From: Clostridia bacterium | Lineage (GTDB): Bacteria > Bacillota > Clostridia > Saccharofermentanales > UBA5734 | DNA: 10,770 nt | Reading direction: 5' to 3' | Assembly (NCBI GenBank): GCA_009929975.1 | Contig: RZZF01000036.1 | Location: 1 to 10,770, forward strand | Shown here: piece by piece, positions 1 to 6,969 of the stretch | How positions within the stretch are numbered: position 1 is the first letter of the stretch | How the letters are laid out: the number at the start of each line of letters is the position of its first letter | Notes under the pieces: model-generated | Databases searched by the model: none | The model's input: the letters and a program-made list of their open reading frames with translations, nothing else | Told to the model about the DNA's origin: nothing | Program-made: the position numbers and the translations under genes

Positions 1-1223
1 CTTAATAACAGCATCCGGGACATTCGGGCCATCTCACCGCCGACTTTGGCCTTATAGATGAGAAACAGGCACAGCAAAGTCAGAATCAGTCCATAGCCGA
101 GATCGCTCAGCATCATGCCGAAAAAGAAGAAAAAGAAGGGCGCCAGCAGCGGCGATGGATCGATTTCATTCGACGAAGGCGGACTGTACATCTCAACAAT
201 GACTTCATAACTTTTAGCAAAGCGTGAATTGCGGAATAGGATCGGGTACTGTTCCTTTTTGTCTGCCCGGCGACGATCCACGGCGACGACAAACCGGGAT
301 CGCAGCGACTGGTCAACCTGCTCTGAAAGATGCGCGGGAACCCAGCCCTCGAGACAGAAAGTCTGTTCCGTCATCGGCAGTCCGGCCATCGCCTGCAATT
401 TATCCCGCCGGATCAGGCAGCTGTCATGCAGCAGTTCAAATTGCGGCAGCCAGGCCACAGCGGCCTGGTTCCGGGTATCGATGGATTCCAGTTCAGCCGC
501 GATCTCACTGCGTCGGGCCAATGTCTGCTGATACAGTTCCTCGGGTTTTCCCTGCTGACCCTGCAAAGGCAGCGGATCAAACCCGAAACGTCGCAGCAGG
601 GCTCTGACCAGCGATTCGCGCTGACGCCAGGTGTAAACAGCGCACAGGACGCCGGATTCCGTTTCCTGGATGATTTCCAGATCGGTTTCCGGTGCTTCAT
701 CCGGCAGAGCCGCCTTGAACTCATGTATCTGGTCCGGGGTGTCGAAGCTGCCAAGAAAAAGATGGACGGAGTCGGTGAATTGGGTCGCGAGATCAAGATC
801 AAGCGAACGCCATGGTTCCAACACGTCCAACCGGGTCGCAACCCGGCTCAGTTCGGTCTTCAGTTGTGACTGGCGAGACTGGTTTTGCTCAAGCTGGTCG
901 ATTTTCTTGATCAGTTCAGGTTCTTCACGGTCGATATCGGCCAGCTGGTCGGTTGACACCTGCCGTTTTCCCGCAAACATCGGCTTTGAACTGCGATCAA
1001 ACTGGCCCAGATAATGGATCATCTGTTCCAGTCGGCTGACCAGCTGGTCCGCCTGCTTATATTGATCATGCAAGACCGATTCACCGGCATCGGCCGCGGT
1101 TTCATCACCCGCTTCCACTGGCGCTGCCGCCGCGGTATCGATCTCGACCGCGCCGAGTTTCATCAGCGCGTCCATCACATCATTTTTATCATTATTAAGG
1201 CCGACAACCGTCAGCCGATCCAT
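1..1223 (-). CDS. ntpI: V-type ATP synthase subunit I, N-terminal part (cut by window edge)
   Basis: This is the membrane stator subunit of the V/A-type ATPase. It links the peripheral stalks to the rotor ring and forms the ion half-channels. Read by hand, the frame stays open from the ATG at 1223 to the left edge, about 407 codons of a protein that is usually around 640-660 residues. Residues 1-340 form the soluble arm. It has a helical, coiled-coil-like stretch at about 102-135 and a second helical run near 228-250. The hallmark of the family follows: EMYSPP at 344-349, EIDPSPLLAPF at 353-363, and FFGMMLSDLGYG at 367-378, which opens the first membrane helix. The start lies one base after the stop of the subunit H gene. 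There is no strong Shine-Dalgarno sequence before it (only a weak GAG), so it is probably translationally coupled. Family assignment is firm; the C-terminal membrane domain is outside the window. Confidence 0.93.
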   Translation of the reverse strand, partial: MDRLTVVGLNNDKNDVMDALMKLGAVEIDTAAAAPVEAGDETAADAGESVLHDQYKQADQLVSRLEQMIHYLGQFDRSSKPMFAGKRQVSTDQLADIDREEPELIKKIDQLEQNQSRQSQLKTELSRVATRLDVLEPWRSLDLDLATQFTDSVHLFLGSFDTPDQIHEFKAALPDEAPETDLEIIQETESGVLCAVYTWRQRESLVRALLRRFGFDPLPLQGQQGKPEELYQQTLARRSEIAAELESIDTRNQAAVAWLPQFELLHDSCLIRRDKLQAMAGLPMTEQTFCLEGWVPAHLSEQVDQSLRSRFVVAVDRRRADKKEQYPILFRNSRFAKSYEVIVEMYSPPSSNEIDPSPLLAPFFFFFFGMMLSDLGYGLILTLLCLFLIYKAKVGGEMARMSRMLLL

Positions 1224-1224
1224 G

Positions 1225-1554
1225 TTAACGATTGACACTCAGGTTCACGATCCTTTCCGCTGCCGCCCCAACGGCCGGCACCATCCGGTCTGATACGGAC
1301 GCACGGATACGGTCAGCGTCTGCCTGAGACGAGGCACGGGCCGATTCTCTGATCTCCCCGGCCGCCTGTTCATCCGCAGCGGCCTGCGCTTCGGCCAGCA
1401 CTCTGACATCCTGCCGAATCTGCTCAAGATACTCCGCCGTTTCCAAACGTGTTTTTTCCTGCAGCGCGTCAGCTTCCTGTTGCGCTTTTTCGATCATATC
1501 AGCGACTTGCTGCTCCGCCTGGCGGATCTGCTCAAGGAACGTCATGTCAGTCAT
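1225..1554 (-). CDS. ntpF: V-type ATP synthase subunit H (NtpF-like peripheral stalk)
   Basis: This small (109 residue) all-helical protein is predicted to pair with subunit E as a peripheral stalk holding the V/A-ATPase catalytic head against subunit I. It is almost entirely charged, Ala- and Gln-rich coiled coil from residue 5 to about 95. It opens with FLEQIRQAEQQVADMIEKA, which fits the family pattern of a hydrophobic start followed by heptads rich in E, A and K, and it ends with an AAERIV segment. The start at 1554 is chosen because GGAGG lies 7 nt upstream. A longer in-frame reading to a TTG at 1638 would begin upstream of the predicted -10 element at 1625-1630, so it would not be transcribed from that promoter. 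The gene is first in its operon and directly precedes subunit I, matching the F-I order at the head of clostridial and enterococcal V-ATPase operons. Low sequence complexity makes the call depend partly on this context. Confidence 0.85.
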   Translation of the reverse strand: MTDMTFLEQIRQAEQQVADMIEKAQQEADALQEKTRLETAEYLEQIRQDVRVLAEAQAAADEQAAGEIRESARASSQADADRIRASVSDRMVPAVGAAAERIVNLSVNR

Positions 1555-1565
1555 GAAGATGCCTC

Positions 1566-1605
1566 CATCGTGCTCTCTGGCTGCCAAAACATCAAATCCA
1601 CGATG
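1566..1605 (-). promoter_or_regulatory. Inverted repeat in the ntpF leader next to the ribosome binding site
   Basis: Within the leader of the V-ATPase transcript there is a perfect 7 bp inverted repeat. The arms are CATCGTG (1599-1605 on the minus strand) and CACGATG (1566-1572), separated by 26 nt. The last base of the downstream arm is the first G of the GGAGG ribosome binding site. If folded, the hairpin would sit against the binding site and could modulate translation. A 7 bp repeat in a leader of this size can arise by chance, so function is speculative. Confidence 0.3.
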
Positions 1606-1624
1606 CCTGCAATGCCGATTTATA

Positions 1625-1653
1625 ATTATACCAAACAATCATATTTATGACCA
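1625..1653 (-). promoter_or_regulatory. Sigma-A type promoter of the V-ATPase operon
   Basis: Read on the minus strand, a perfect -10 hexamer TATAAT (1625-1630) is preceded by TGG, giving an extended -10 (TGnTATAAT). A 17 nt spacer separates it from TGGTCA (1648-1653), which matches four of six bases of TTGACA. It lies in a conspicuously A+T-rich patch (about 1615-1680) of an otherwise G+C-rich region. It is between the permease stop (1701) and the subunit H start (1554), where a promoter for the V-ATPase genes is expected. Transcription would begin near 1618, giving a leader of roughly 64 nt. Confidence 0.75.
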
Positions 1654-1700
1654 GTTGATTTTCCGTAACATTTCACTAATCCGTCCACTTCTCCGGACAT

Positions 1701-3377
1701 TCACTGAATCTGCTCCAAGAGCGGCCGGGCGACTTTGCGCAAGAGCTGGTGGCCGACCAGAACAAGCAGCCAGGGCAGCAGCAGAGTGAGGAGAGCCGCC
1801 GGCATCAAGGTCAATTCCAGACCGATCACCAGACCAAGCATCAGACCGGCCAGTAAGATTGGCACGAGCATGCCGAACAAGACATTGACATTCTGCTTGA
1901 CGGCCTTCTGCTCATTATCCCAGTTCAGTTTCGGCCAGAGCAGGTCGAAATAAATCCCGGAAAGACTGCTGACCAGTATGGTTCCCGGCAAAACAGCCAA
2001 CAGCAGCAAAGTATACCACCAGACCGGCCGGAGAAAGAACAGCGCGATCAGGAACAGGAGCAGAACACCAACCATGCCCATCGCGGCACCGGTCAGCACT
2101 TTGGCCCAGAGCTGCCGCGTATAAGAGACCGGCAGATATTTCATGAAATAGATCAACTTGCCTTCCCGCGACAAAGCACTCGAGGAGATACCGTTCGTTC
2201 CCGTTATGAAGCAGGCCGCGGCGACGCAGACAGCCAGAACGATTGCAGCCGTGCGGCCGCCACCGGCCAGATCAAGACTCTGAGCCATCTGGCGAATGTC
2301 CGCCAGACCATCACCGGTTGAGATCAGCGGAACCAGGAAAAAGACCGGCCAGATCAGGTTCATCAACACATTGTTCATGAAGAATATCGGCGTACGGATC
2401 AGAATCAGCAGATCCTTGCGCATCAGAACAATGATTGACGACTGCTGGCGGCTGGACCGGCGGACTGTGTCCGTGGTCACCGCACGGCGGCGGGCGGTCG
2501 ATGCGCTGAGGCCGATGACACCCTTGAAGTAGACCAGGCGGGCAACCCCCAGGGTCAGGACCAGAATGGCCGCAGTCAGCAGGATCAGCAGGAGAATCTG
2601 CAGCAGCGCGGCACCAGCCGACGGACTGGTCAGGGCGGCCACAGCGAAACGGGTACCCGGGAATACCGATGCGGCTACACTGGCCAGGCGGTCTGATCCT
2701 GTCTGGATCATCCGGGTCAGGGCGTCACCGAAAAAGCTGCCCAGAGACTGCATACCGTACATGATACCGATCGCGACTACCATACTGAGCAGACCGGAGA
2801 CCATGCTGAACCGATCCTTATTCCGGGCGACCGGTGTCAGGCGCATGATCAGCATCACCAGAACAGCGGCCGTACAGAGCGGAATCAGAGGCAGCAGCAA
2901 TAAAACCAGCAGGCTGATCAGGTAGAACGTCCATGGCTGGCGGTCAAGCACCCCATAGACGATCAGAGGCGGCAGGATCATCAGCGTGACAAAAACGTAT
3001 TCATAAACAGCGGTGACGATCAGTTTAGCTCCAATAATCGACTCCGGTGTCAGCGGAAGCGGCAGCAGTTTTTCTACATCACTGCTGTGATAGAAGATGC
3101 TGATAACATAAAGCACGCCGAAGAAAAACACCATCAGGACCGTCGCGCTGACAAAAAGACTGATCAGCAGGTCCTGCAGGCCGGCCGGTGCCAGAAGTCC
3201 ATAGATGAAATGAGCGCCGGCGGCGACAAGGCCGCCGAAATAGACGGCGACCAGCAGCATCAGGATCGTGTTGCCGACTTTTCCGAGAAGCTTTCGTTTC
3301 TTCCGGTTGTCGCCCGACAGGTTCATCAGACCGTTGCCGCGCATCATGGTCCAGGTCAGCAGGAAAACATGCCTCAT
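1701..3377 (-). CDS. ABC-2 type exporter permease, 12 predicted membrane helices
   Basis: This is the integral membrane half of an ABC exporter; its ATPase is the upstream gene, and the substrate cannot be told from sequence. The 558 residue protein shows about 12 hydrophobic segments: roughly 36-62, 69-95, 113-141, 150-178, 190-210, 259-284, then 331-352, 378-398, 430-449, 454-478, 500-521 and 525-546. A basic loop at 285-325 (ARRRAV, VRRSSR) separates the two six-helix halves. Each half has a similar cytosolic motif: EKLLPLPLTPESIIGAKL at 102-119 and FMKYLPVSYTRQLWAKVL at 411-428. This suggests an internally duplicated or fused permease. The motif WDNEQKAVKQNVN at 486-498 resembles large ABC-2 permeases of Gram-positive bacteria. 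Its ATG overlaps the ATPase stop in ATGA, so the two are translationally coupled. No clear intrinsic terminator follows it. The ABC permease class is secure; the substrate is unknown. Confidence 0.88.
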   Translation of the reverse strand: MRHVFLLTWTMMRGNGLMNLSGDNRKKRKLLGKVGNTILMLLVAVYFGGLVAAGAHFIYGLLAPAGLQDLLISLFVSATVLMVFFFGVLYVISIFYHSSDVEKLLPLPLTPESIIGAKLIVTAVYEYVFVTLMILPPLIVYGVLDRQPWTFYLISLLVLLLLPLIPLCTAAVLVMLIMRLTPVARNKDRFSMVSGLLSMVVAIGIMYGMQSLGSFFGDALTRMIQTGSDRLASVAASVFPGTRFAVAALTSPSAGAALLQILLLILLTAAILVLTLGVARLVYFKGVIGLSASTARRRAVTTDTVRRSSRQQSSIIVLMRKDLLILIRTPIFFMNNVLMNLIWPVFFLVPLISTGDGLADIRQMAQSLDLAGGGRTAAIVLAVCVAAACFITGTNGISSSALSREGKLIYFMKYLPVSYTRQLWAKVLTGAAMGMVGVLLLFLIALFFLRPVWWYTLLLLAVLPGTILVSSLSGIYFDLLWPKLNWDNEQKAVKQNVNVLFGMLVPILLAGLMLGLVIGLELTLMPAALLTLLLPWLLVLVGHQLLRKVARPLLEQIQ

Positions 3378-4135
3378 TCAAGATCACCATCCAGTCCTGC
3401 GGCCTTTTCCGGATCACGATCCACGAGTTCCAGAAACATCGACTCGAGCGAATCGCTTGACTGAAAATGGTTCCGCATCGCTGCGATGGTCCCGCAGAAG
3501 AGGATTTTGCCGCGATCGATCACAGCCACCCGGTCGCAGACCCGCTCGGCCACATCGAGAACATGCGTCGAGAAAAAGACGGTTCGTCCTGAGTCCGCGT
3601 GCTGACGCATCATCTCCTTGAGCTGGTAGGAGGAACGTGGGTCCAGCCCGGTCATCGGCTCATCAAGAATCCAGACATCTGGGTGATGCAGCAGCGCGCC
3701 GATGATCATCAGTTTCTGGCGCATGCCATGCGAAAAACTCTGAATTCGGTCGCCGAGCGCATCCTTCAGTTCAAAACGGGCAGCCATCTCCTCAATGCGG
3801 CCAGCCCGCAGCTCAGACGGCACATTATAAAGATTGCCCATGAACTGCAGATATTCCATGGCCTTGAGCCGGGGAAACACATTCGGGTCATCCGGAACAT
3901 AACCGAAGGTTTTCTTCGCCTGCAGCGGATCTTTGCCAAGATCAATTCCGTTGAGCGTGATCGCTCCGCTGTCCGGGGTCAGAATACCGGTAATCATTTT
4001 GATCGTAGTCGTTTTCCCGGCACCGTTCGGTCCGAGGAAACCAAAGATCTCGCCGTTCTCCACTGTCAGGTCGATCTGATCGACCGCTTTGATTTTTCCG
4101 CCGTAGCTTTTGCTGACTTGATTCAGAACAATCAT
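3374..4135 (-). CDS. ABC transporter ATP-binding protein
   Basis: This 253 residue nucleotide-binding domain is predicted to drive the permease encoded immediately downstream. Walker A is GPNGAGKTT at 35-43, the signature is FSHGMRQK at 134-141 in place of LSGGQ, Walker B with its catalytic glutamate is VWILDEP at 154-160, the D-loop region is GLDPRS at 163-168, and the switch histidine is H191 in STHVL. At the Q-loop position the sequence reads GYVPDDPNVF (78-87), with aspartate where glutamine is usual. SHG signatures and a PD-type Q-loop occur together in the subfamily of Gram-positive ABC-2 exporter ATPases (EcsA/YxlF-like). The start at 4135 is supported by GGAGGT 8 nt upstream. The C-terminal tail after about 225 is short and charged. 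The gene lies 74 nt after pheA, behind a possible promoter of its own. Confidence 0.93.
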   Translation of the reverse strand: MIVLNQVSKSYGGKIKAVDQIDLTVENGEIFGFLGPNGAGKTTTIKMITGILTPDSGAITLNGIDLGKDPLQAKKTFGYVPDDPNVFPRLKAMEYLQFMGNLYNVPSELRAGRIEEMAARFELKDALGDRIQSFSHGMRQKLMIIGALLHHPDVWILDEPMTGLDPRSSYQLKEMMRQHADSGRTVFFSTHVLDVAERVCDRVAVIDRGKILFCGTIAAMRNHFQSSDSLESMFLELVDRDPEKAAGLDGDLE

Positions 4136-4153
4136 GATGTCCGACCTCCGTAA

Positions 4154-4202
4154 GGCTGTCCACGCAGCGATTTGATTCGCATTAATCTTAATTCAGACAG
4201 CC
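4154..4202 (-). repeat. Inverted repeat between pheA and the ABC transporter genes
   Basis: A perfect 7 bp inverted repeat, GGCTGTC (4196-4202 on the minus strand) and GACAGCC (4154-4160), brackets 35 nt. The upstream arm lies in the spacer of the candidate promoter. The downstream arm lies in the untranslated leader, just before the GGAGGT ribosome binding site of the ATPase gene. It is not followed by a T-run, so it is not a standard terminator. It could be an operator with two half-sites, a weak RNA hairpin, or chance. Confidence 0.3.
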
Positions 4203-4213
4203 AGTCACGTCAA
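4185..4213 (-). promoter_or_regulatory. Candidate promoter for the ABC transporter genes
   Basis: On the minus strand, TTGACG (4208-4213) and TAAGAT (4185-4190) are separated by exactly 17 nt, matching five and four bases of the -35 and -10 consensus. The -35 hexamer contains the pheA stop codon. Initiation near 4178 would leave a leader of about 43 nt before the ATPase start at 4135. The -10 lies in the only A+T-rich stretch of this gap. It is moderately convincing and not tested. Confidence 0.45.
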
Positions 4214-5364
4214 TCGACGCGTTGTTCGTGATACCATCCCAGATAGCGCAGCAGCGGCATTTCGGATTCAAGTTGATAGAGAACGGCCTGAACCGCGGTC
4301 CAGTCGTCGCGGGCGGCGGTAAAATCAAGATAAAACATGTAGGCCCAAGGCTGATCCGGATCCGGCCTTGATTGAATCCGGGTCAGATTGAGTCCGCGGT
4401 CAGCGAAGATCGCCAGGGTTGACGCGAGCGATCCGCTCTGATGCGGCAGGCGCAGAATCAGACTGATCTGGCTGGCATCGGGAGTTGTCACCATGTCGCG
4501 GCCGACCGCGATGAAGCGCGTCTGATTATCTGCCTGGTTGCTCAGATCACGGTCAATAATCCGCAGGCCCCAGGCGTCTGCAGCGGCCCGCGATCCGATC
4601 GCCGCCAGACCGGGATCCTGACTTTCCGCGACTGTCCGGGCGGCATAGGCTGTGTTGAGCGACTCACGGGTCTTCCAGCCGGCGGCGCGAATCATGTCTG
4701 AGCACTGGGCCAGTGCCTGTGGATGCGAAATCACGGTATGGACCGTATGTCGTCCGGCGTTCGCGTTTCCCATCAGGACATGGCGGATCGGCAGCCGCAG
4801 GGACCGCCAGATCTTGAGATCATGCCTCAGGATCAGATCGTAGACATCGCCGACCGTCCCCGCGCTGCTGTTTTCCAGCGGCAGTACAACAACATCGGCC
4901 CGGCCATCGCTGACCTGTTCACAGGCATCCGCCCAGGTCTCCGTCATCGTAAACGCGTGATCAGGAAAAAGAACACGCGCTGCTTCTGCTGAATAGGCAC
5001 CCTCCGCGCCCTGGCACAGAACATGTAGATCCTGCGGCCACTGTGCCTGGGCATGTCCCGTCAGCGGCTCGATCAGGTGGTCTGACTCACGGGCGATCAT
5101 TTCATATTGAACGCCACGGGACTGACGCATCAGGCAACTCATCATATTGACCGCGCGCTGCCGGTGTTCCGGCGCTACCTCAGCGGTCACTCCGGCAACC
5201 AGTTCAGCTTCCCGGACTGCGTCATACACCGGCCGGCCGGATGCCAGTTTGAGTGCACCGACCTGGGACGCGATCCGCATCCGCTGCTCAAAGAGCGCAA
5301 GAATCTGGCGGTCGGTCTGTTCGATCGCGCTGCGCAGCGCGGTCAGGTCAGGGATTGAATTCAC
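4210..5364 (-). CDS. pheA: Bifunctional chorismate mutase / prephenate dehydratase (P-protein)
   Basis: This cytosolic enzyme converts chorismate to prephenate and then to phenylpyruvate, the committed path to phenylalanine. The 384 residues hold an AroQ-type chorismate mutase (about 1-92), a prephenate dehydratase (about 112-290) and a C-terminal ACT domain (about 298-380). The mutase residues known from the E. coli enzyme are all present: R11, R28, K39, D48, R51, E52, then S82 and Q86, two positions earlier than in E. coli. The dehydratase shows PLENSSAGTV (162-171), SHPQAL (213-218) and the catalytic TRF (282-284). In the ACT domain the phenylalanine-binding motifs read GSLA (311-314) and QSRP (331-334) in place of the usual GALV and ESRP, so feedback inhibition is likely present but may be altered. 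The gene starts with GTG overlapping the aroQ stop (GTGA), with AGGTGA six nt upstream. It is the last gene of the aro operon. Confidence 0.96.
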   Translation of the reverse strand: MNSIPDLTALRSAIEQTDRQILALFEQRMRIASQVGALKLASGRPVYDAVREAELVAGVTAEVAPEHRQRAVNMMSCLMRQSRGVQYEMIARESDHLIEPLTGHAQAQWPQDLHVLCQGAEGAYSAEAARVLFPDHAFTMTETWADACEQVSDGRADVVVLPLENSSAGTVGDVYDLILRHDLKIWRSLRLPIRHVLMGNANAGRHTVHTVISHPQALAQCSDMIRAAGWKTRESLNTAYAARTVAESQDPGLAAIGSRAAADAWGLRIIDRDLSNQADNQTRFIAVGRDMVTTPDASQISLILRLPHQSGSLASTLAIFADRGLNLTRIQSRPDPDQPWAYMFYLDFTAARDDWTAVQAVLYQLESEMPLLRYLGWYHEQRVD

Positions 5365-5840
5365 GTCTGATCACCTGCCCTTTCAACACCATCGACCGGG
5401 GAGAGTATCCGGCAAAGTGATTCAATCGCCAGACGATAGCTGTCCAGTCCGTGTCCGGAAATCTGCTCAGCGCAGACATCGCGGATCACCGAGTTGCGGC
5501 GGAACGGTTCACGGCGGCTGATATCGGATATATGCAGCTCAATCACCGGGCAGCCGCACAGTTCGAGTGCATCACGCAGCGCGTAGCTGTAATGAGTCAA
5601 AGCACCTGCATTGATGGCAATGCCGGCAACCGTGCCGAGCGCCTGCTGAATCCGGTCGATCAGCGCGCCTTCATGATTTGACTGAAAACAGACCAGATCA
5701 CAGCCGTGTGCTGCCGCTGTGCGGCGCGCCAGCGCTTCCGCGTCGTCCAGAGTGAAGCGGCCGTATTGTTCCGGATCGCGCCGGCCCAGCATGTTGAGAT
5801 TCGGTCCATTGATCAGGAGCAGAGGGGATTGAGGCGTCAT
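5361..5840 (-). CDS. aroQ: Type II 3-dehydroquinate dehydratase
   Basis: This enzyme dehydrates 3-dehydroquinate to 3-dehydroshikimate, the third step of the shikimate pathway. It is the small dodecameric type II enzyme, unrelated to the Schiff-base AroD type. The 159 residue length is typical. Visible active-site residues are N14 in NGPNLNMLG, R21, the catalytic Y26 in the flexible loop, QSNHEG at 53-58, N77 and H83 in INAGALTH, H103 and S105 in ELHIS, and R114 in REPFRR. They line up with the M. tuberculosis enzyme at a constant offset of two. A longer in-frame reading upstream to 5975 would run through the end of aroC. The start at 5840 is preferred because it has AAGGA 6 nt upstream and begins directly before the first beta strand. 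It follows aroC by 22 nt and overlaps pheA by 4 nt. Confidence 0.96.
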   Translation of the reverse strand: MTPQSPLLLINGPNLNMLGRRDPEQYGRFTLDDAEALARRTAAAHGCDLVCFQSNHEGALIDRIQQALGTVAGIAINAGALTHYSYALRDALELCGCPVIELHISDISRREPFRRNSVIRDVCAEQISGHGLDSYRLAIESLCRILSPVDGVERAGDQT

Positions 5841-5862
5841 GATGGTTCCTTTCCTCATGGCT

Positions 5863-6969
5863 TCAGGTCTTGCCGGCCGGCCAGTCAGGCAGCGCGTCAA
5901 GCAGGAGATCCAGTGTGAAAACCGCGGCTGCCGCCTCGACCACCGGCAGCGCGCGTGGTGCGATGCATGGGTCATGGCGACCTTCCAGTTCGAGTGTGGC
6001 TGCCTGTCCGGTACTCAGGCGCACCGTTGTCTGCGGCTGGCTGATCGATGCCGGAGGACGAACCGCGACCCTGAACAACAGCGGCATGCCGTTACTGATC
6101 CCGCCCTGGATCCCACCGCTGTGATTGGTCTGGCAGAGAATTCGTCCATCGTGCAGATAAGGCGTGTCATTATACGTACTGCCCCGCATGATACTCACCC
6201 GGAAACCGCTGCCGAACTCAACACCCTTGACCGCAGGAATTCCAAACAGCAGACCGGACAGTCGTGACTCCAGTCCCATGAACATCGGGTCGCCAAGGCC
6301 GGACGGCAGACCGCAGATCATCGCTTCGATCTGACCGCCGACTGAGTCCCCGGCATCACGGGCCGCTAGTACGGCCTCGATCATTTTTGCGCCAGCCAGG
6401 TCATCAAGTACAGGAAACGCTTTCCCCGCCACCGCCAGATACTGATCAAGCGGTGGATTGACATCATCATACGCACGGTCGCGCAGACCGTCGATTTCCA
6501 GAAGATGAGCCGTGATGATGATGTTTCGTGGCTGCAGAATCTGGCGGCAGATTTCTCCCGCGAAAGCAAGCGGCGCTGTGATCCGCCCGGAAAAATGACC
6601 GCTGCCGCGCGGGTCCTGCCAACCGTTATATCGCGCGGCTCCTGTCATATCAGCATGGCCGGGACGCGGCAGATCCATCAGGGCCGTGTAATCCTGTGAG
6701 CGGGTATCATGATTTCGTATCATCGCGGCCAGCGGAGTCCCGGTTGTCCGTCCCTGATAAAGGCCGGAGAGAATTTCTGATTCATCCAGTTCCAGCCGTG
6801 GCGTCGACCACGGGGTCTGGCCCGGTGCCCGGCGGGCGGCCGCCCGGTGCAGCTGTTCCAGATCGATTGGGCAGCCGGATGGCAAGCCATCCAGAACCAC
6901 GCCGATTCCCGCGCCATGCGACTCACCAAATAAGCTGATTTTCAGGCGGTTACCCCATATTGAGCTCAT
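5863..6969 (-). CDS. aroC: Chorismate synthase
   Basis: This enzyme removes phosphate from 5-enolpyruvylshikimate-3-phosphate to form chorismate, using reduced FMN as a non-consumed cofactor. The 368 residue protein is of the usual length. It carries all the family signatures: GESHG at 15-19 with H18, RPGHAD at 102-107 with H105, GSGHFSGR at 122-129, NHSGGIQGGISNG at 282-294, and GRHDPCIAPR at 330-339, which binds flavin and substrate near the C-terminus. No fused flavin reductase domain is present, so reduced FMN must come from elsewhere in the cell. The start at 6969 is chosen over an in-frame ATG at 6999 because GGAGG stands 8 nt before it and chorismate synthases begin just ahead of the GxxxxxxFGESHG motif. 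It overlaps the end of aroA by 20 nt, implying translational coupling. Confidence 0.97.
   Translation of the reverse strand: MSSIWGNRLKISLFGESHGAGIGVVLDGLPSGCPIDLEQLHRAAARRAPGQTPWSTPRLELDESEILSGLYQGRTTGTPLAAMIRNHDTRSQDYTALMDLPRPGHADMTGAARYNGWQDPRGSGHFSGRITAPLAFAGEICRQILQPRNIIITAHLLEIDGLRDRAYDDVNPPLDQYLAVAGKAFPVLDDLAGAKMIEAVLAARDAGDSVGGQIEAMICGLPSGLGDPMFMGLESRLSGLLFGIPAVKGVEFGSGFRVSIMRGSTYNDTPYLHDGRILCQTNHSGGIQGGISNGMPLLFRVAVRPPASISQPQTTVRLSTGQAATLELEGRHDPCIAPRALPVVEAAAAVFTLDLLLDALPDWPAGKT

Noticed and set aside
330..869. A 179-codon open frame on the plus strand
   Set aside because: It is antisense to the subunit I gene, whose reading frame is continuous and matches the family. Long shadow frames are expected in G+C-rich DNA.
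1688..1703. Short dyad GTCC-8-GGAC at the end of the permease gene as a terminator
   Set aside because: The stem is only 4 bp and no T-run follows, so it does not support a terminator.
3599..4153. A 184-codon open frame on the plus strand
   Set aside because: It mirrors the ABC ATPase gene, which has all its nucleotide-binding motifs on the minus strand.
5520..5535. AroQ carries HISD where many type II dehydroquinases have HISN
   Set aside because: The catalytic and binding residues are all kept, and as far as I recall Asp occurs at this position in other Firmicutes enzymes, so it does not merit a finding.
5868..5882. GGCCGGCCGG palindromic run near the end of aroC
   Set aside because: It encodes the DWPAGK tail of chorismate synthase and looks like G+C-rich codon use, not a regulatory palindrome.
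5841..5975. A 45 residue N-terminal extension of aroQ
   Set aside because: It overlaps the end of aroC in another frame. Type II dehydroquinases begin just before the LLLINGPN strand, as the start at 5840 does.
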